DNA from: Robiginitalea myxolifaciens
GTDB lineage: Bacteria; Bacteroidota; Bacteroidia; Flavobacteriales; Flavobacteriaceae
Length of the DNA stretch: 64,000 nt
Assembly (NCBI RefSeq): GCF_900115205.1
Contig: NZ_FOYQ01000002.1
Span: 496,001 to 560,000 of the forward strand
Reading direction: 5' to 3'
The notes under the pieces were generated by a model. That model made no database searches. It was given only the letters and a program-made list of their open reading frames with translations, and was not told where the DNA came from. The translations under genes were made by a program, and so were the position numbers. Below, piece after piece: positions 42,551 to 54,645 of this stretch. Numbering within the stretch: position 1 is the first letter of the stretch; every line of letters starts with the position of its first letter.

Positions 42551-45292
42551 TTGCCTACAAAAATAGGATTTATCGTCTTGCAATCAAATAAACATCTCCT
42601 TCTTTCCCTCGGCCTGATGCTCCTTTGCCTGGTCGGATTAAGGGCTCAGGAAGACCGCTCTGTAGTCTTGCCGATTATGCCGGTTGGAGATACCCTTCAG
42701 GCGCCTGATTTTACAGTGCTCATGCAGCAGGATTCCATCAGCGAAACGGCTGTTCAGCAAGATACCCTTCCCCCTGCTTCCGGTGCTTTAACGGACCAGG
42801 TGCGCTACAAAGCAAAGGATTCGATCCGGATGAGTCAGCGCGAACAGCGTATTTATCTGTATAACGAGGCCGAAATCTATTATCAGGACATCGAGTTAAA
42901 GGCGGGAGTCATCGTTTTGGACTATGTCAAAAACGAGGTTTATGCAGGGCGCTTAAAAGACACCCTTGGCAACTATTCCCAGCTGCCATTTTTTAAGCAA
43001 GGCTCTCAGGAGGTTACCCCTGATTCCATCCGCTTTAATTTCGATACCGAAAAGGCAATAATCTGGAATTCCCGAACCGAACAACAGGCAAATGCCGGAG
43101 CCCTGGGAAGTGAGGCCATGAAAGTCTATGCCGAACGCACCAAAAAAGAGAACGACTCGGTCTATTTCATGAGCGAGGGGAAACTCACTACCTCTAAGGA
43201 CACGATTAATCCGGACTACTACATCAGAATTCGCAAGGCCAAGTTTGTGCCGGGTAAGAAGGTAATCGCAGGCTACAGCAACCTTTACATCGCAGACGTC
43301 CCTACCCCTATTGCGCTACCCTTTGCTTATTTTCCGCTGGGTGTCGGACGAACGGCCGGAGTGCTGATCCCAACCTTCGGAAATGACCCCCAACGCGGGT
43401 ATTTCCTTCAGAATGCGGGCTATTATCTGCCTATTAGCGACTATGTGGACCTTTCGTTTAATGGGGATATCTATACCAACGGGAGCTATGGGTTTCGGGC
43501 ACAAAGTGTTTATGCAAAACGCTACGCTTTCCGGGGAAATGTGAATTTTAATTTTGAGAATCTGATTACCAGCCAGAAGGGCTTTTCCGATTATGCGAGA
43601 AATACAATCTACCGCATCCAGATCAGCCACAATCAGGATCCCAAGGCCAGTCCGAATTCGCGCTTTTCGGCCTCAGTGAATATTGCCAGCAGCCAGTTTT
43701 ACCGGAATTCCCTTTTGCAACAAAACCTACCCAATACCCAGGTCAATAACCTGAATTCATCTATTTCCTATTCCAAGACCTTCCCCGCCTACCCCCGGGT
43801 AAATGTATCCCTGACCGCCACGCATAGTCAGAATACCAATACGGAAGCGGTGAACGTAACCCTGCCTACTGTGCAGGGAAGTATGGAGCGTATTTTCCCC
43901 TTTGCGAAACGGGAGGGGATCAAAAAAGGAGTCATCCAGAATATCAACCTCCAATACGATTTCAACGGGCAGAACAGTATTACCACGAATATGGACGATT
44001 TCCTCACCGGGGCCATGTTCGATAATGCCCGGCTGGGTGCCCGACACCGGATTCCCATTTCGACCAACTTTAAATTATTCAAATACATCAGTGCCACTCT
44101 GGGGGGTAGTTATGAAGATATATGGACCTGGGACACTTCCCAAAGGCGCTTCGATGAGGAGTCGCAAACTATTGTACGCGACACCATAGACGGTTTTGAC
44201 CGATTCAATCAGTACAGCCTCAATGCAGGCTTGGGTACCACGCTCTACGGAACCTTTAATTTTGGCGAAGACAAGAAAATACAGGCCCTGCGACATACGA
44301 TGCGCCCGAGCATAAACTATGGCTGGGCACCTTCGTTTGACCAGTTTTATGAGGAGGTTGTTAATGAGGCTACGGGCGAAGAAATATTCTACACCCGCTT
44401 TGAAAATACCCTCTTCGGCACCCCGAGGCAGACCCAGTCCAGCTCCCTTTCCTTTACGTTGGCGAATACGCTTGAAGCCAAGGTCCGTGATAAGGATTCC
44501 ACGGCGACCGAACCAAAAAAGGTCATGTTCCTCAATAGCCTGAACTTAAGTACCAGTTATAATCTGGAAGCGGATTCCCTGAAACTGAGCCCGGTAAACC
44601 TTACCGGGGGTACGGACCTGTTCGACAGGAAACTCCGGGTGAACTTTGGGGCCAGCCTGGACCCTTATGCTATCGACAACAATGGCAGGCGAATCAACAC
44701 CTTTAATATCGATGCCGGGGGAGGCCTGTTTCGCCTGACCAGTGCCCGGCTCAACCTTACCTATTCCCTGCGATCTTCCGATTTCCAGAACAAGGATCAG
44801 GATGGCCAGGTAGACCCGGATAATCCGTATGACGGGGATACCTATGTCGCGGCCGGAGGAGGACGTACCGATGGCCTGTTTGGATCGGCCCGTGACCTGA
44901 ATCAGGGGGCTTTTGATGACCGGGATCCGGACGATGTTCAAAACCCTTCCTGGAGTTCCAAAATACCCTGGAACCTAAACCTTACCTATGCCCTGAATTA
45001 CACCAACGTAAACCGGGAGGGTCGGATTTCTAATAACGTATTGATGTTTTCCGGGGATATCGAACTATCTCCCCGGTGGAAAGTCGGAATCAATTCCTCC
45101 TACGATTTTGTACTCAAAGGTTTTGGGATTACCAACCTCCGTTTCGATCGGGACCTGAAAAGTTTTAAATTGAACTTTGACTGGAGCCCGTTTGGACGCT
45201 TTGAACGCTGGTACTTCTTTATCGGAATTAAAGCCAGCATCCTCAAGGACCTCAAATGGGAGAATCGAAGCCAACCCAATAACTTCAATTAA
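42551..45292 (+). CDS. lptD: LPS-assembly outer-membrane protein LptD
   Basis: A 913-residue protein that inserts LPS into the outer leaflet. A signal peptide ends at ...CLVGLRAQ. The N-terminal OstA/LptA-like domain (about 85-260) has VRYKAKDSIRM, YNEAEIYYQDIELKAGVIVLDYVKNEVYA and AKFVPGKKVIAGYSNLYIADVPTPIALPFAYFPLG. The rest is a large beta-barrel with alternating aromatic strands ending in FFIGIKASILKDLKW. Both near starts are TTG (42551 and 42578); the second gives a tidier signal peptide (QSNKHLLLSLG). It is divergent to the amidase and 6 bases before ridA. Confidence 0.93.
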   Translation: MPTKIGFIVLQSNKHLLLSLGLMLLCLVGLRAQEDRSVVLPIMPVGDTLQAPDFTVLMQQDSISETAVQQDTLPPASGALTDQVRYKAKDSIRMSQREQRIYLYNEAEIYYQDIELKAGVIVLDYVKNEVYAGRLKDTLGNYSQLPFFKQGSQEVTPDSIRFNFDTEKAIIWNSRTEQQANAGALGSEAMKVYAERTKKENDSVYFMSEGKLTTSKDTINPDYYIRIRKAKFVPGKKVIAGYSNLYIADVPTPIALPFAYFPLGVGRTAGVLIPTFGNDPQRGYFLQNAGYYLPISDYVDLSFNGDIYTNGSYGFRAQSVYAKRYAFRGNVNFNFENLITSQKGFSDYARNTIYRIQISHNQDPKASPNSRFSASVNIASSQFYRNSLLQQNLPNTQVNNLNSSISYSKTFPAYPRVNVSLTATHSQNTNTEAVNVTLPTVQGSMERIFPFAKREGIKKGVIQNINLQYDFNGQNSITTNMDDFLTGAMFDNARLGARHRIPISTNFKLFKYISATLGGSYEDIWTWDTSQRRFDEESQTIVRDTIDGFDRFNQYSLNAGLGTTLYGTFNFGEDKKIQALRHTMRPSINYGWAPSFDQFYEEVVNEATGEEIFYTRFENTLFGTPRQTQSSSLSFTLANTLEAKVRDKDSTATEPKKVMFLNSLNLSTSYNLEADSLKLSPVNLTGGTDLFDRKLRVNFGASLDPYAIDNNGRRINTFNIDAGGGLFRLTSARLNLTYSLRSSDFQNKDQDGQVDPDNPYDGDTYVAAGGGRTDGLFGSARDLNQGAFDDRDPDDVQNPSWSSKIPWNLNLTYALNYTNVNREGRISNNVLMFSGDIELSPRWKVGINSSYDFVLKGFGITNLRFDRDLKSFKLNFDWSPFGRFERWYFFIGIKASILKDLKWENRSQPNNFN
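42558..42588 (-). promoter_or_regulatory. Consensus promoter of the amidase operon
   Basis: Read on the minus strand: TTTG (complement 42585-42588), a 19-base spacer, and TATTTTTG (complement 42558-42565). Both elements and spacing match the Bacteroidota consensus TTTG-N19-21-TAnnTTTG. Predicted transcript start is near 42551, 15 bases before the GTG start. It lies within the 5' end of lptD. Confidence 0.65.
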
Positions 45293-45298
45293 ATCAAC

Positions 45299-45682
45299 AT
45301 GAAAAAAATAATCAAAACCGAGAAGGCCCCAGCACCAATTGGCCCATATAACCAGGCTGTATTAAAAGGAAATACCCTGTTCATTTCCGGGCAAATTGCC
45401 ATTGACCCGGCCAGTGGTGAGTTAATCCAGGGTTCTATATCTGAAGAAACCGAGCAAGTAATGAAAAACCTCAACGCCATCCTGAGCGAGGCGGGAATGT
45501 CCTTCGAAGATGTCGTGAAGACCACGATTTTCTTAAAGGATATGCATCAGTTTTCCGAAGTCAATACCGTGTATGGCTCTCGATTTGAAGCTGAGAATGC
45601 CCCAGCTCGGGAAACCGTGGAAGTCGGAAACCTACCCGCGTTCGTAAACGTGGAAATTTCCATGATCGCGATACGCGATTGA
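45299..45682 (+). CDS. ridA: RidA-family reactive-intermediate deaminase
   Basis: A 127-residue YjgF/YER057c/UK114 protein. Signatures: KAPAPIGPYNQAVLKGNTLFISGQIAIDP near the N-terminus and the C-terminal ARETVEVGNLPAFVNVEISMIA, which holds the conserved Arg that binds the substrate carboxylate. It hydrolyses reactive enamines and imines such as 2-aminoacrylate. It follows lptD by 6 bases and probably shares its transcript. It converges with the kinase gene at 45715; no terminator is clear in the gap. Confidence 0.96.
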   Translation: MKKIIKTEKAPAPIGPYNQAVLKGNTLFISGQIAIDPASGELIQGSISEETEQVMKNLNAILSEAGMSFEDVVKTTIFLKDMHQFSEVNTVYGSRFEAENAPARETVEVGNLPAFVNVEISMIAIRD

Positions 45683-45714
45683 TCGCGTTTCGTAAGACTT
45701 CGGGGTGAAGCGTA

Positions 45715-48567
<2,853 letters not shown>

Positions 48568-48583
48568 GCAAAAATTTGAATGG

Positions 48584-48591
48584 CAAAATTA
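48584..48591 (-). promoter_or_regulatory. -7 promoter element of pfkA
   Basis: TAATTTTG on the minus strand, an exact TAnnTTTG, 17 bases before the pfkA ATG. No TTG at the usual 19-21 base spacing was found, so activator help is possible. Confidence 0.45.
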
Positions 48592-48646
48592 ACAAACTTT
48601 GACCAAATAATGAATGCCGGAAGGGCAATCTTAGCGGTCCGGGTAC

Positions 48647-48662
48647 ACGAAAACGTTTTCGT
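48647..48662. promoter_or_regulatory. 16-base palindrome, candidate LacI-type operator
   Basis: ACGAAAACGTTTTCGT is perfectly palindromic, with the central CG and A/T flanks typical of LacI/GalR-family operators. It lies 56 bases upstream of the pfkA -7 element and 49 bases after the end of tamB. A possible diverged half-site follows at about 48663-48680. No regulator gene is present in the window. Confidence 0.55.
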
Positions 48663-48710
48663 AACGATTTTCACGTTTGACTGCTAAAAATTCACATCCA
48701 AACGCGAATC

Positions 48711-51700
48711 CTAGAAAGGTTTTTTGTTTTTTGGGATAAATCGTATCAAACTATCCCTGGGAACCAGGCTGTCATTCGGTTGCAGAACCTGGAGGGAATC
48801 TGAAGGCACAACACGCTGATCTTCTTTCGGTTGCGTCCCGAAAATCTTTCTGAACAACTCCCCGGTCGTATTGAAGTCTACCTCATAGGACAACCCTACC
48901 CCCTGGGTGTATCCCTGGCGGTCCCCGATGATCTGTTGCATATCGTTCTGCCGGTTAAAAATCCGCATACTCAAGGTCCCCGGATCGTTGAGCAGCAGCT
49001 GCACCTCGGCATCCCCCGCAACCGCTGATTGACTCACGCCACCAACAGGAACACCAAAGCGGCCATTGAACAGGATTCGATCGGTTATCCGCGTAGAAAC
49101 ACTGAGCCCTACCCGGTCCTCCTGGAGGACTTCAGCGTTGGGATCGTTGTATGAGGCCTCATAGGACAAGGCTACATTCAAACGGTCTGCATTTGCCCCA
49201 AGGGCTTTGTTAAACCAGTTGGTTGTTGCCGAGCCTATCAGGCTACCCGCAAGGGCGTTTTGATTGAGTCCGCTGGTTTGGTTTACAAAGGTTCCCTGTG
49301 CCAGCAGGAACAGCGCATTGCGTTCCTTCACGGTTGGATCCTGCAATTGATATTGCAATTCGGAAGCTACAATGGAACTAGCCCCTGGAAAGGCTACGTC
49401 GAATTCTACCGTGGGTTGCTCCAATTCTCCCGTAAGGCGGACGATTACCTCTGTGGGAATACTGCGCGCGAAGCCGTTATCCAGCAAGGGGGCCGGGTTG
49501 GCATTGAGCGAGTAGACCGCTTCCATATCCAGCAAGGCATCCAAAGGCTCACCATCCCAGTTAATTCGCCCGTCAGGCTTAACCTTGAAGGTCCGGTCAA
49601 TGATCCCACCGTATTTCAGGCGGTAGGTGCCTTCCGTAGCTACGAAGTCACCCCACATATTGAACTTCCCGTTGGTATTGATCTCCATGAATATCAGCCC
49701 AGCCCCTCTTCCTTTCAAGGAGCTCCCGGTTTGCTGATCGATCACGATTTCTACTTCGGCATCGGGAGTTACATCCAGGTCAAAATTGAGCTCTAATCCC
49801 TCGTATTCCCGTAACACACGGCCTTCCTCCTCTAGCCTGCGCTGATCCTTCTCGATAAAATTGATAAAACTGTAGTCGCCTACGGTCGCAATGTCGCTGA
49901 TGGGTATTTTAAGGGAAGTCCCGGGTCCTGTTGCCCCCACAAAATCTATTACAAGGGCATTGGTTGGCCCCCTTATTTGCCCTTGCCCTACGGCATAGGC
50001 CTGTCCGTAATACAGTTCGTCCTCGTCGAATTCGGTGTTGAGCAATAGGAAGCGTTCCCCCTGGGTATCGACACTTAAGTCCAGATTCCAATCATCAAAA
50101 AACTGATGGCGAATGGTACCATCGAGCACCGCCCGTGTCGACATTTCGGTATCCGTTAGTCGAATATTTTGGAAATCAAAGCTCTGATTCTCCAACCGCA
50201 CCCGTGATACCGGTGCAAAATCGTAATTCACATTCAGATACGGGATCGCCAGGCCCGCCCCGTTCAGCGTTAGTAAACCGGACATTTCCGGGTTACGTAT
50301 ATCCCCGACGATGCGCGCAGTCCCCTTGAGATCCCCGCGTATCTGATCAATTACGCCTTCCCCCAGGGCATTGAATGGATGCAAGGGGAAGTCCAGGAAA
50401 CTCGCCGTTAGGTTGGCCGAGGGATATTCCCCCTGGTTCAGCACGGTGCCAATGATCGAAAAGACTTCGCGATTCTGATTGGTAATGCGGGTATTGACAC
50501 TAAATTCCGTGAGGTTCTTGTTGCCGATAATCCCGATGTCCAGCTCGCCCATCGGCACGTTATTCACTCCAAAATCGCTGATATTGAGATTCCCTATCGG
50601 CAGGTAAATATCGTCTTCCTGACGCACGTTAAGCACACCATTCACCTCCCCGCTGAGTTTGAGGCTGTCGATGGCAGGGGTAATCTTATTGAGGGAAACG
50701 ATTTTAAAGCGCAATTCCAGGTCCTTATAGGTGGAATCCGCGAGCTCACCGCGCAATAAAATTTCCTCGCGGGCTTCATTGTTCATGACAACCTCTTGTA
50801 TCATAAGGCTGTCGAGCGTCCGGTTAATAATAACCTTGTTTCGGTCATTACCCTCCCGATTCAGTACCCAGGTATTTCCCTTGAAACTCACGTCGGATCG
50901 CTTTAGTCCAATTACGGACTTGTTCTCCTTGTTAAAGGTGTGATAGAAGTTAAGGTTGTAGCTGTCGTTGTAGGTGCTACCCCCTTTGAATTCGGTTCGG
51001 AAAAACAGGGTGTCGTTCAGGGTTGTATTGATAAGCTCAAAGTCCCTGACATCGTAGTACACCGTGCGTACATCCTGCACCGCAACATAGGTATTGAATA
51101 AGGGGTTCTTATTATCGACGCGAATATCAATGGAATCCATGGAGTTGCCGAAAGCAGCAATGGAAGGTGAGCGAAAGTTGAGTTTAAAGTCGCCGGCATC
51201 GGCATCGATATTCCCTCGAATAAAGGTATTGGGACCAAACGATACTTCCGGAAGGAATACCTCAACAATCTTGTTATAAATACTGAAATTAAAGTTCAAT
51301 TCCTGCCCTGGAGAAATCTCGTAGGGTCGGTAATTGGTATAAATGCTACCGGCAGAATTCTGCAATAGCCTTCCGAGTTCCCGGGTCTTGAACTTCCCGC
51401 GCATGTAGCCGGTGATAATATCCGGAGAATTGATCTCTATGGTGCGTACGGTGTCCTGATCAAAACTGGATACAATTTGGAAATCCTCGAAGAAATAGGT
51501 GTTGTTCGCGTTTCGGAACTGCGTTTGGCTAAAGCGGATATCCCCGCTGAAATTATCGGGATCATCCCCGATTATATCCATGGCCACATCCCCTTGGAAT
51601 ACAGAAACAGAATCGTCTATAAAATTCAACGCAAAGAGGTTGGCGTGATCCACCGAGGCGTTGAAATTAAAGGTACTCGGGTTACTGCCAAAGTCGGCCA

Positions 51701-53138
51701 GCCCTTCAAAAGTAAAAATGAGATTCGGATCTTTGCTATTGAGGGAACCGTCGAATAACTGATCTTTTACTATCCCGGAAACCGATATGTCCTTATAATC
51801 GTAACCGTTGTAGGCAAGGGTATATACCTCCCCGATAATCTCTGTATTCAGGGATTCCTGGGTAAAGCCTGTCCCTTCCACATTGAGGTCAAGAGAAGTG
51901 CGTCCTAAATTCTTATCCCGGGTAAATCGGGCCAGGTCAAAGTCGATCAGGGATACGAAACCTGCATAAGTAGCCTTTTCGGCCTTATCCACATCATTCA
52001 TATTCAGGTCCGCATAAGCGCTGCCTAAAGGAGAGTTAATGTTGAGCTGTGCATTTACCGAGGTTCCCGTTACTTCGGCCTGCCCGCGCAGCGTAAATTG
52101 CCCTAACCGCTGTACCGACTGCGGAACAACAGGCCCCAGAATCTCAGGCATTAAGCCGCGCAGCTGATAGTAACTGCTAGTAATGTTTCGAATTTCGCCG
52201 TTGATCACAAAGGGTTCCTCGCGATCAAAAAGGTTTTTGAACTCATAGGTCCCGCGCATCCCGGTTTGGTCACAGACCAACAATAGATCAGATACGGTTA
52301 ATTCATTGAGGGTTCCCGAAAATCCGGCACTCAGGGAAGCCACCTTCCCACTACCAAAAATTGGGGCGAGGACATTTACTTCATCCAGGGAAATAGTGCT
52401 TTCATTGAATTGGGCATCGACCAGCACCTTGTTGGTAAAGTCCACCAGGTCTTCCCGCTTGTATGAAAAAGTCAGGTTCCCGTTTATCACAGAGCCCGGT
52501 GATTGCAATCGCAGTGAATCAAAACGCATTTGTTCCCTACTGTAGGAAAAATTCGTCGCCATGTCCTGCATTTCGAGTCCTCTGGGTGAACGAAATTTCA
52601 AAGCGGTTATGGCTGCGGTTACTTCGGGGCCCAAAATTGTAAAGTCATCCGCATCGATTTCCAGATTCTTGAAATCCAAAATTTTAGAAGTCTCTAAGTT
52701 TTCATCCGTCAGCAGGAATCGACTGTTGATTATGGAGATGCCGGTGGTGTTGAAATAAAATGGCGGAGTGCCGGGAGCCCGGGGTTTGCCGTCGTCGAGC
52801 TGATCTATAAAGATTCCCAGGTTTGTATCGGGAGCGTCCTTGTAGGTTTTCAGGTTCAGGTACAGCCCATCGATATCAATATCTCCGAATTCCAATTGCC
52901 CTCCGGCCAGCTCTTTAAGGTTGAGGATGGAGGTGTTGAGCTCTTTAATATGCGCCAGGGTGTCTCCCTGGTAATCCTGAATGTAGATATTTTCCAGGGC
53001 AGTGTCCCAGCTAATCAGTGAAACCCGCAACCGATCTATGCGAATGTCTGTGCCGTAGGTTTCATTAATCTCATTGGTGGCCATTTTTGCCAACCGGGTC
53101 TGTACCCCGGGCAGGGAAAGAATAACCGTCCCCAGCAC
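48711..53138 (-). CDS. tamB: Translocation and assembly module protein TamB
   Basis: A very large (1,475 residues or more) AsmA/TamB-family protein. The N-terminal ILSLPGVQTRLAKMATNEINETYGTDIRIDRLRVSL is the TamB/AsmA start; long beta-helical repeats follow; the C-terminal DUF490 domain (about 1050-1410) has GLIFMEINTNGKFNMWGDFVATEGTYRLKYGG and LSYEASYNDPN. It spans the periplasm and helps outer-membrane protein or lipid transport. GTG at 53138 is the only usual start codon, yet the same frame continues upstream through a basic stretch and hydrophobic anchor (SPIRKVRKILVRFLLILLVI) before a stop at 53208-53210. The true start is probably a rare codon upstream (for example ATC at 53193-53195). 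Confidence 0.9.
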   Translation of the reverse strand: MLGTVILSLPGVQTRLAKMATNEINETYGTDIRIDRLRVSLISWDTALENIYIQDYQGDTLAHIKELNTSILNLKELAGGQLEFGDIDIDGLYLNLKTYKDAPDTNLGIFIDQLDDGKPRAPGTPPFYFNTTGISIINSRFLLTDENLETSKILDFKNLEIDADDFTILGPEVTAAITALKFRSPRGLEMQDMATNFSYSREQMRFDSLRLQSPGSVINGNLTFSYKREDLVDFTNKVLVDAQFNESTISLDEVNVLAPIFGSGKVASLSAGFSGTLNELTVSDLLLVCDQTGMRGTYEFKNLFDREEPFVINGEIRNITSSYYQLRGLMPEILGPVVPQSVQRLGQFTLRGQAEVTGTSVNAQLNINSPLGSAYADLNMNDVDKAEKATYAGFVSLIDFDLARFTRDKNLGRTSLDLNVEGTGFTQESLNTEIIGEVYTLAYNGYDYKDISVSGIVKDQLFDGSLNSKDPNLIFTFEGLADFGSNPSTFNFNASVDHANLFALNFIDDSVSVFQGDVAMDIIGDDPDNFSGDIRFSQTQFRNANNTYFFEDFQIVSSFDQDTVRTIEINSPDIITGYMRGKFKTRELGRLLQNSAGSIYTNYRPYEISPGQELNFNFSIYNKIVEVFLPEVSFGPNTFIRGNIDADAGDFKLNFRSPSIAAFGNSMDSIDIRVDNKNPLFNTYVAVQDVRTVYYDVRDFELINTTLNDTLFFRTEFKGGSTYNDSYNLNFYHTFNKENKSVIGLKRSDVSFKGNTWVLNREGNDRNKVIINRTLDSLMIQEVVMNNEAREEILLRGELADSTYKDLELRFKIVSLNKITPAIDSLKLSGEVNGVLNVRQEDDIYLPIGNLNISDFGVNNVPMGELDIGIIGNKNLTEFSVNTRITNQNREVFSIIGTVLNQGEYPSANLTASFLDFPLHPFNALGEGVIDQIRGDLKGTARIVGDIRNPEMSGLLTLNGAGLAIPYLNVNYDFAPVSRVRLENQSFDFQNIRLTDTEMSTRAVLDGTIRHQFFDDWNLDLSVDTQGERFLLLNTEFDEDELYYGQAYAVGQGQIRGPTNALVIDFVGATGPGTSLKIPISDIATVGDYSFINFIEKDQRRLEEEGRVLREYEGLELNFDLDVTPDAEVEIVIDQQTGSSLKGRGAGLIFMEINTNGKFNMWGDFVATEGTYRLKYGGIIDRTFKVKPDGRINWDGEPLDALLDMEAVYSLNANPAPLLDNGFARSIPTEVIVRLTGELEQPTVEFDVAFPGASSIVASELQYQLQDPTVKERNALFLLAQGTFVNQTSGLNQNALAGSLIGSATTNWFNKALGANADRLNVALSYEASYNDPNAEVLQEDRVGLSVSTRITDRILFNGRFGVPVGGVSQSAVAGDAEVQLLLNDPGTLSMRIFNRQNDMQQIIGDRQGYTQGVGLSYEVDFNTTGELFRKIFGTQPKEDQRVVPSDSLQVLQPNDSLVPRDSLIRFIPKNKKPF

Positions 53139-53208
53139 GCAAATTACCAGCAGGATAAGCAGGAAGCGAACAAGTATTTTGCGGACTTTTCTGATGGGGC
53201 TTAATTTT

Positions 53209-53216
53209 TACCTTTG
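53209..53216 (+). promoter_or_regulatory. -7 promoter element of tsaD
   Basis: TACCTTTG is an exact TAnnTTTG match. A transcript from about 53223 would reach the ATG at 53238 after 15 bases, which rules out the TTG at 53214 as start. No good -33 is visible. Confidence 0.5.
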
Positions 53217-53237
53217 CACAACCAAATTTCGTTCCAA

Positions 53238-54272
53238 ATGCCTGATGTGCGTGAACAACCTGTAATCCTTTCTATCGAGTCCTCCTGCGATGATACTTCC
53301 GCAGCGGTCCTCAAGGGGGCTCAGGTGCTCAGTAATATTGTAGCCACACAACAAATTCACCAGGCTTATGGCGGGGTCGTTCCCGAGTTGGCCTCCCGGG
53401 CGCATCAACAACATATCGTTCCTTTGGTGCATCAGGCGCTGGCCACAGCAAATATCGACAAAAAAAGCCTATCAGCCATAGCATTTACCCGGGGTCCGGG
53501 ACTTCTTGGTTCCCTGTTGGTAGGCACTTCTTTTGCGAAATCCCTGGCGCTTTCCTTGGATATCCCGCTCATTGAAGTAAATCATATGGAAGCCCACATC
53601 CTAGCGCATTTTATTGAACGGGAAGGGTATACCCCTCCCCCTTTTCCGTTTCTGGCGGCTACCATTAGTGGTGGGCATACACAAATTGTTCGGGTAGATG
53701 GGCCTTTTCAAATGGAAGTCCTCGGGGAAACCCTGGACGATGCCATAGGAGAAGCTTTTGATAAGAGTGCCAAACTGATTGGCTTTCCGTACCCGGGCGG
53801 GCCGTTGATCGATAAACACGCACAGGCGGGTGATCCCCTGCGTTTTGAATTCCCCATTCCCAAAGTGGATGGTCTGAATTTCAGTTTCAGCGGATTAAAA
53901 ACCAGTATCCTGTATTTCATCCAAAAACAACAGGAAAAAGATGCCGGGTTCGTGGAGCGCGAAAGAGATCACATTTGCGCATCCATTCAACATACCATCG
54001 TCAAAATCCTTATGCAAAAACTCGAAAAAGCGGTAGCCGAAACAGGCTTAAAACACATCGCTATAGGAGGAGGAGTGGCTGCGAATTCCGGGATCCGGGG
54101 CGCCCTAAAAGAAGCTGAGGAAAAACAGGGCTGGACTACCTACGTCCCCCCAATGGAATACTGTACCGACAACGCTGCAATGATAGGAATTGTCGGTTAT
54201 TTCAAGTATCTTGAAAATCGCTTTTGCGGACTCGATGTATCGGCCAAAGCGAGGTATTCAATCGGAAAATAA
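53238..54272 (+). CDS. tsaD: tRNA N6-threonylcarbamoyladenosine transferase TsaD
   Basis: Transfers the threonylcarbamoyl group to A37 of ANN-decoding tRNAs, with TsaB, TsaC and TsaE. 344 residues, normal length. ILSIESSCDDTSAAVL (10-25), the metal-binding NHMEAH (115-120), LAATISGGHTQIV, and GGVAANSGIR near 284-293 with the C-terminal CTDNAAMIG are all present. Start ATG at 53238 is set by the promoter. It is divergent from tamB, a common flavobacterial neighbour. It precedes the TfoX-N gene by 7 bases. Confidence 0.97.
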   Translation: MPDVREQPVILSIESSCDDTSAAVLKGAQVLSNIVATQQIHQAYGGVVPELASRAHQQHIVPLVHQALATANIDKKSLSAIAFTRGPGLLGSLLVGTSFAKSLALSLDIPLIEVNHMEAHILAHFIEREGYTPPPFPFLAATISGGHTQIVRVDGPFQMEVLGETLDDAIGEAFDKSAKLIGFPYPGGPLIDKHAQAGDPLRFEFPIPKVDGLNFSFSGLKTSILYFIQKQQEKDAGFVERERDHICASIQHTIVKILMQKLEKAVAETGLKHIAIGGGVAANSGIRGALKEAEEKQGWTTYVPPMEYCTDNAAMIGIVGYFKYLENRFCGLDVSAKARYSIGK

Positions 54273-54279
54273 ACAGTCT

Positions 54280-54645
54280 ATGCCCTATAGTGAAGCGTTG
54301 GAAAGCCGGCTTAATCAATTGCTTCTGGAACGCGGTTCGGCCATTCATGAGGACATGGAACTAAAAAAGATGTTCGGGGGGCTGGCCTACATGTATCGCG
54401 GTAAAATGAGTATTGGTATCGTAGGAGAATCCCTGATGGTACGCGTACCCGGACCATTGATGGAACAAGCCTTAATGCTGCCGGGAGCCCGCCCTATGGA
54501 GTTTACCGGCAGACCCATGAAGGAATTTGTCTTCGTAGACCCGGAGGGATACCGGGACACCGCCGCAATTAATCAATGGATAGACTGGGGATTGGAGCAT
54601 GCCCGCAGTAAAGCAGAAGCGCTCAAATCCAAAGCTTCCCGATGA
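54280..54645 (+). CDS. TfoX N-terminal domain protein
   Basis: A 121-residue protein of the TfoX/Sxy N-terminal family. KKMFGGLAYMYRGKMSIGIVGESLMVRV is characteristic (the MFGG motif near 29-32). In gammaproteobacteria full-length TfoX controls competence, but stand-alone N-terminal domains in Bacteroidota have no proven role. I chose the ATG at 54280; an open frame starts 90 bases earlier inside tsaD. It overlaps rsmE by 4 bases (ATGA). Confidence 0.88.
   Translation: MPYSEALESRLNQLLLERGSAIHEDMELKKMFGGLAYMYRGKMSIGIVGESLMVRVPGPLMEQALMLPGARPMEFTGRPMKEFVFVDPEGYRDTAAINQWIDWGLEHARSKAEALKSKASR

Noticed and set aside
53214-53237. TTG at 53214 as tsaD start
   Set aside because: It overlaps the TACCTTTG promoter element, so it would not be in the transcript; ATG 53238 fits the family start.
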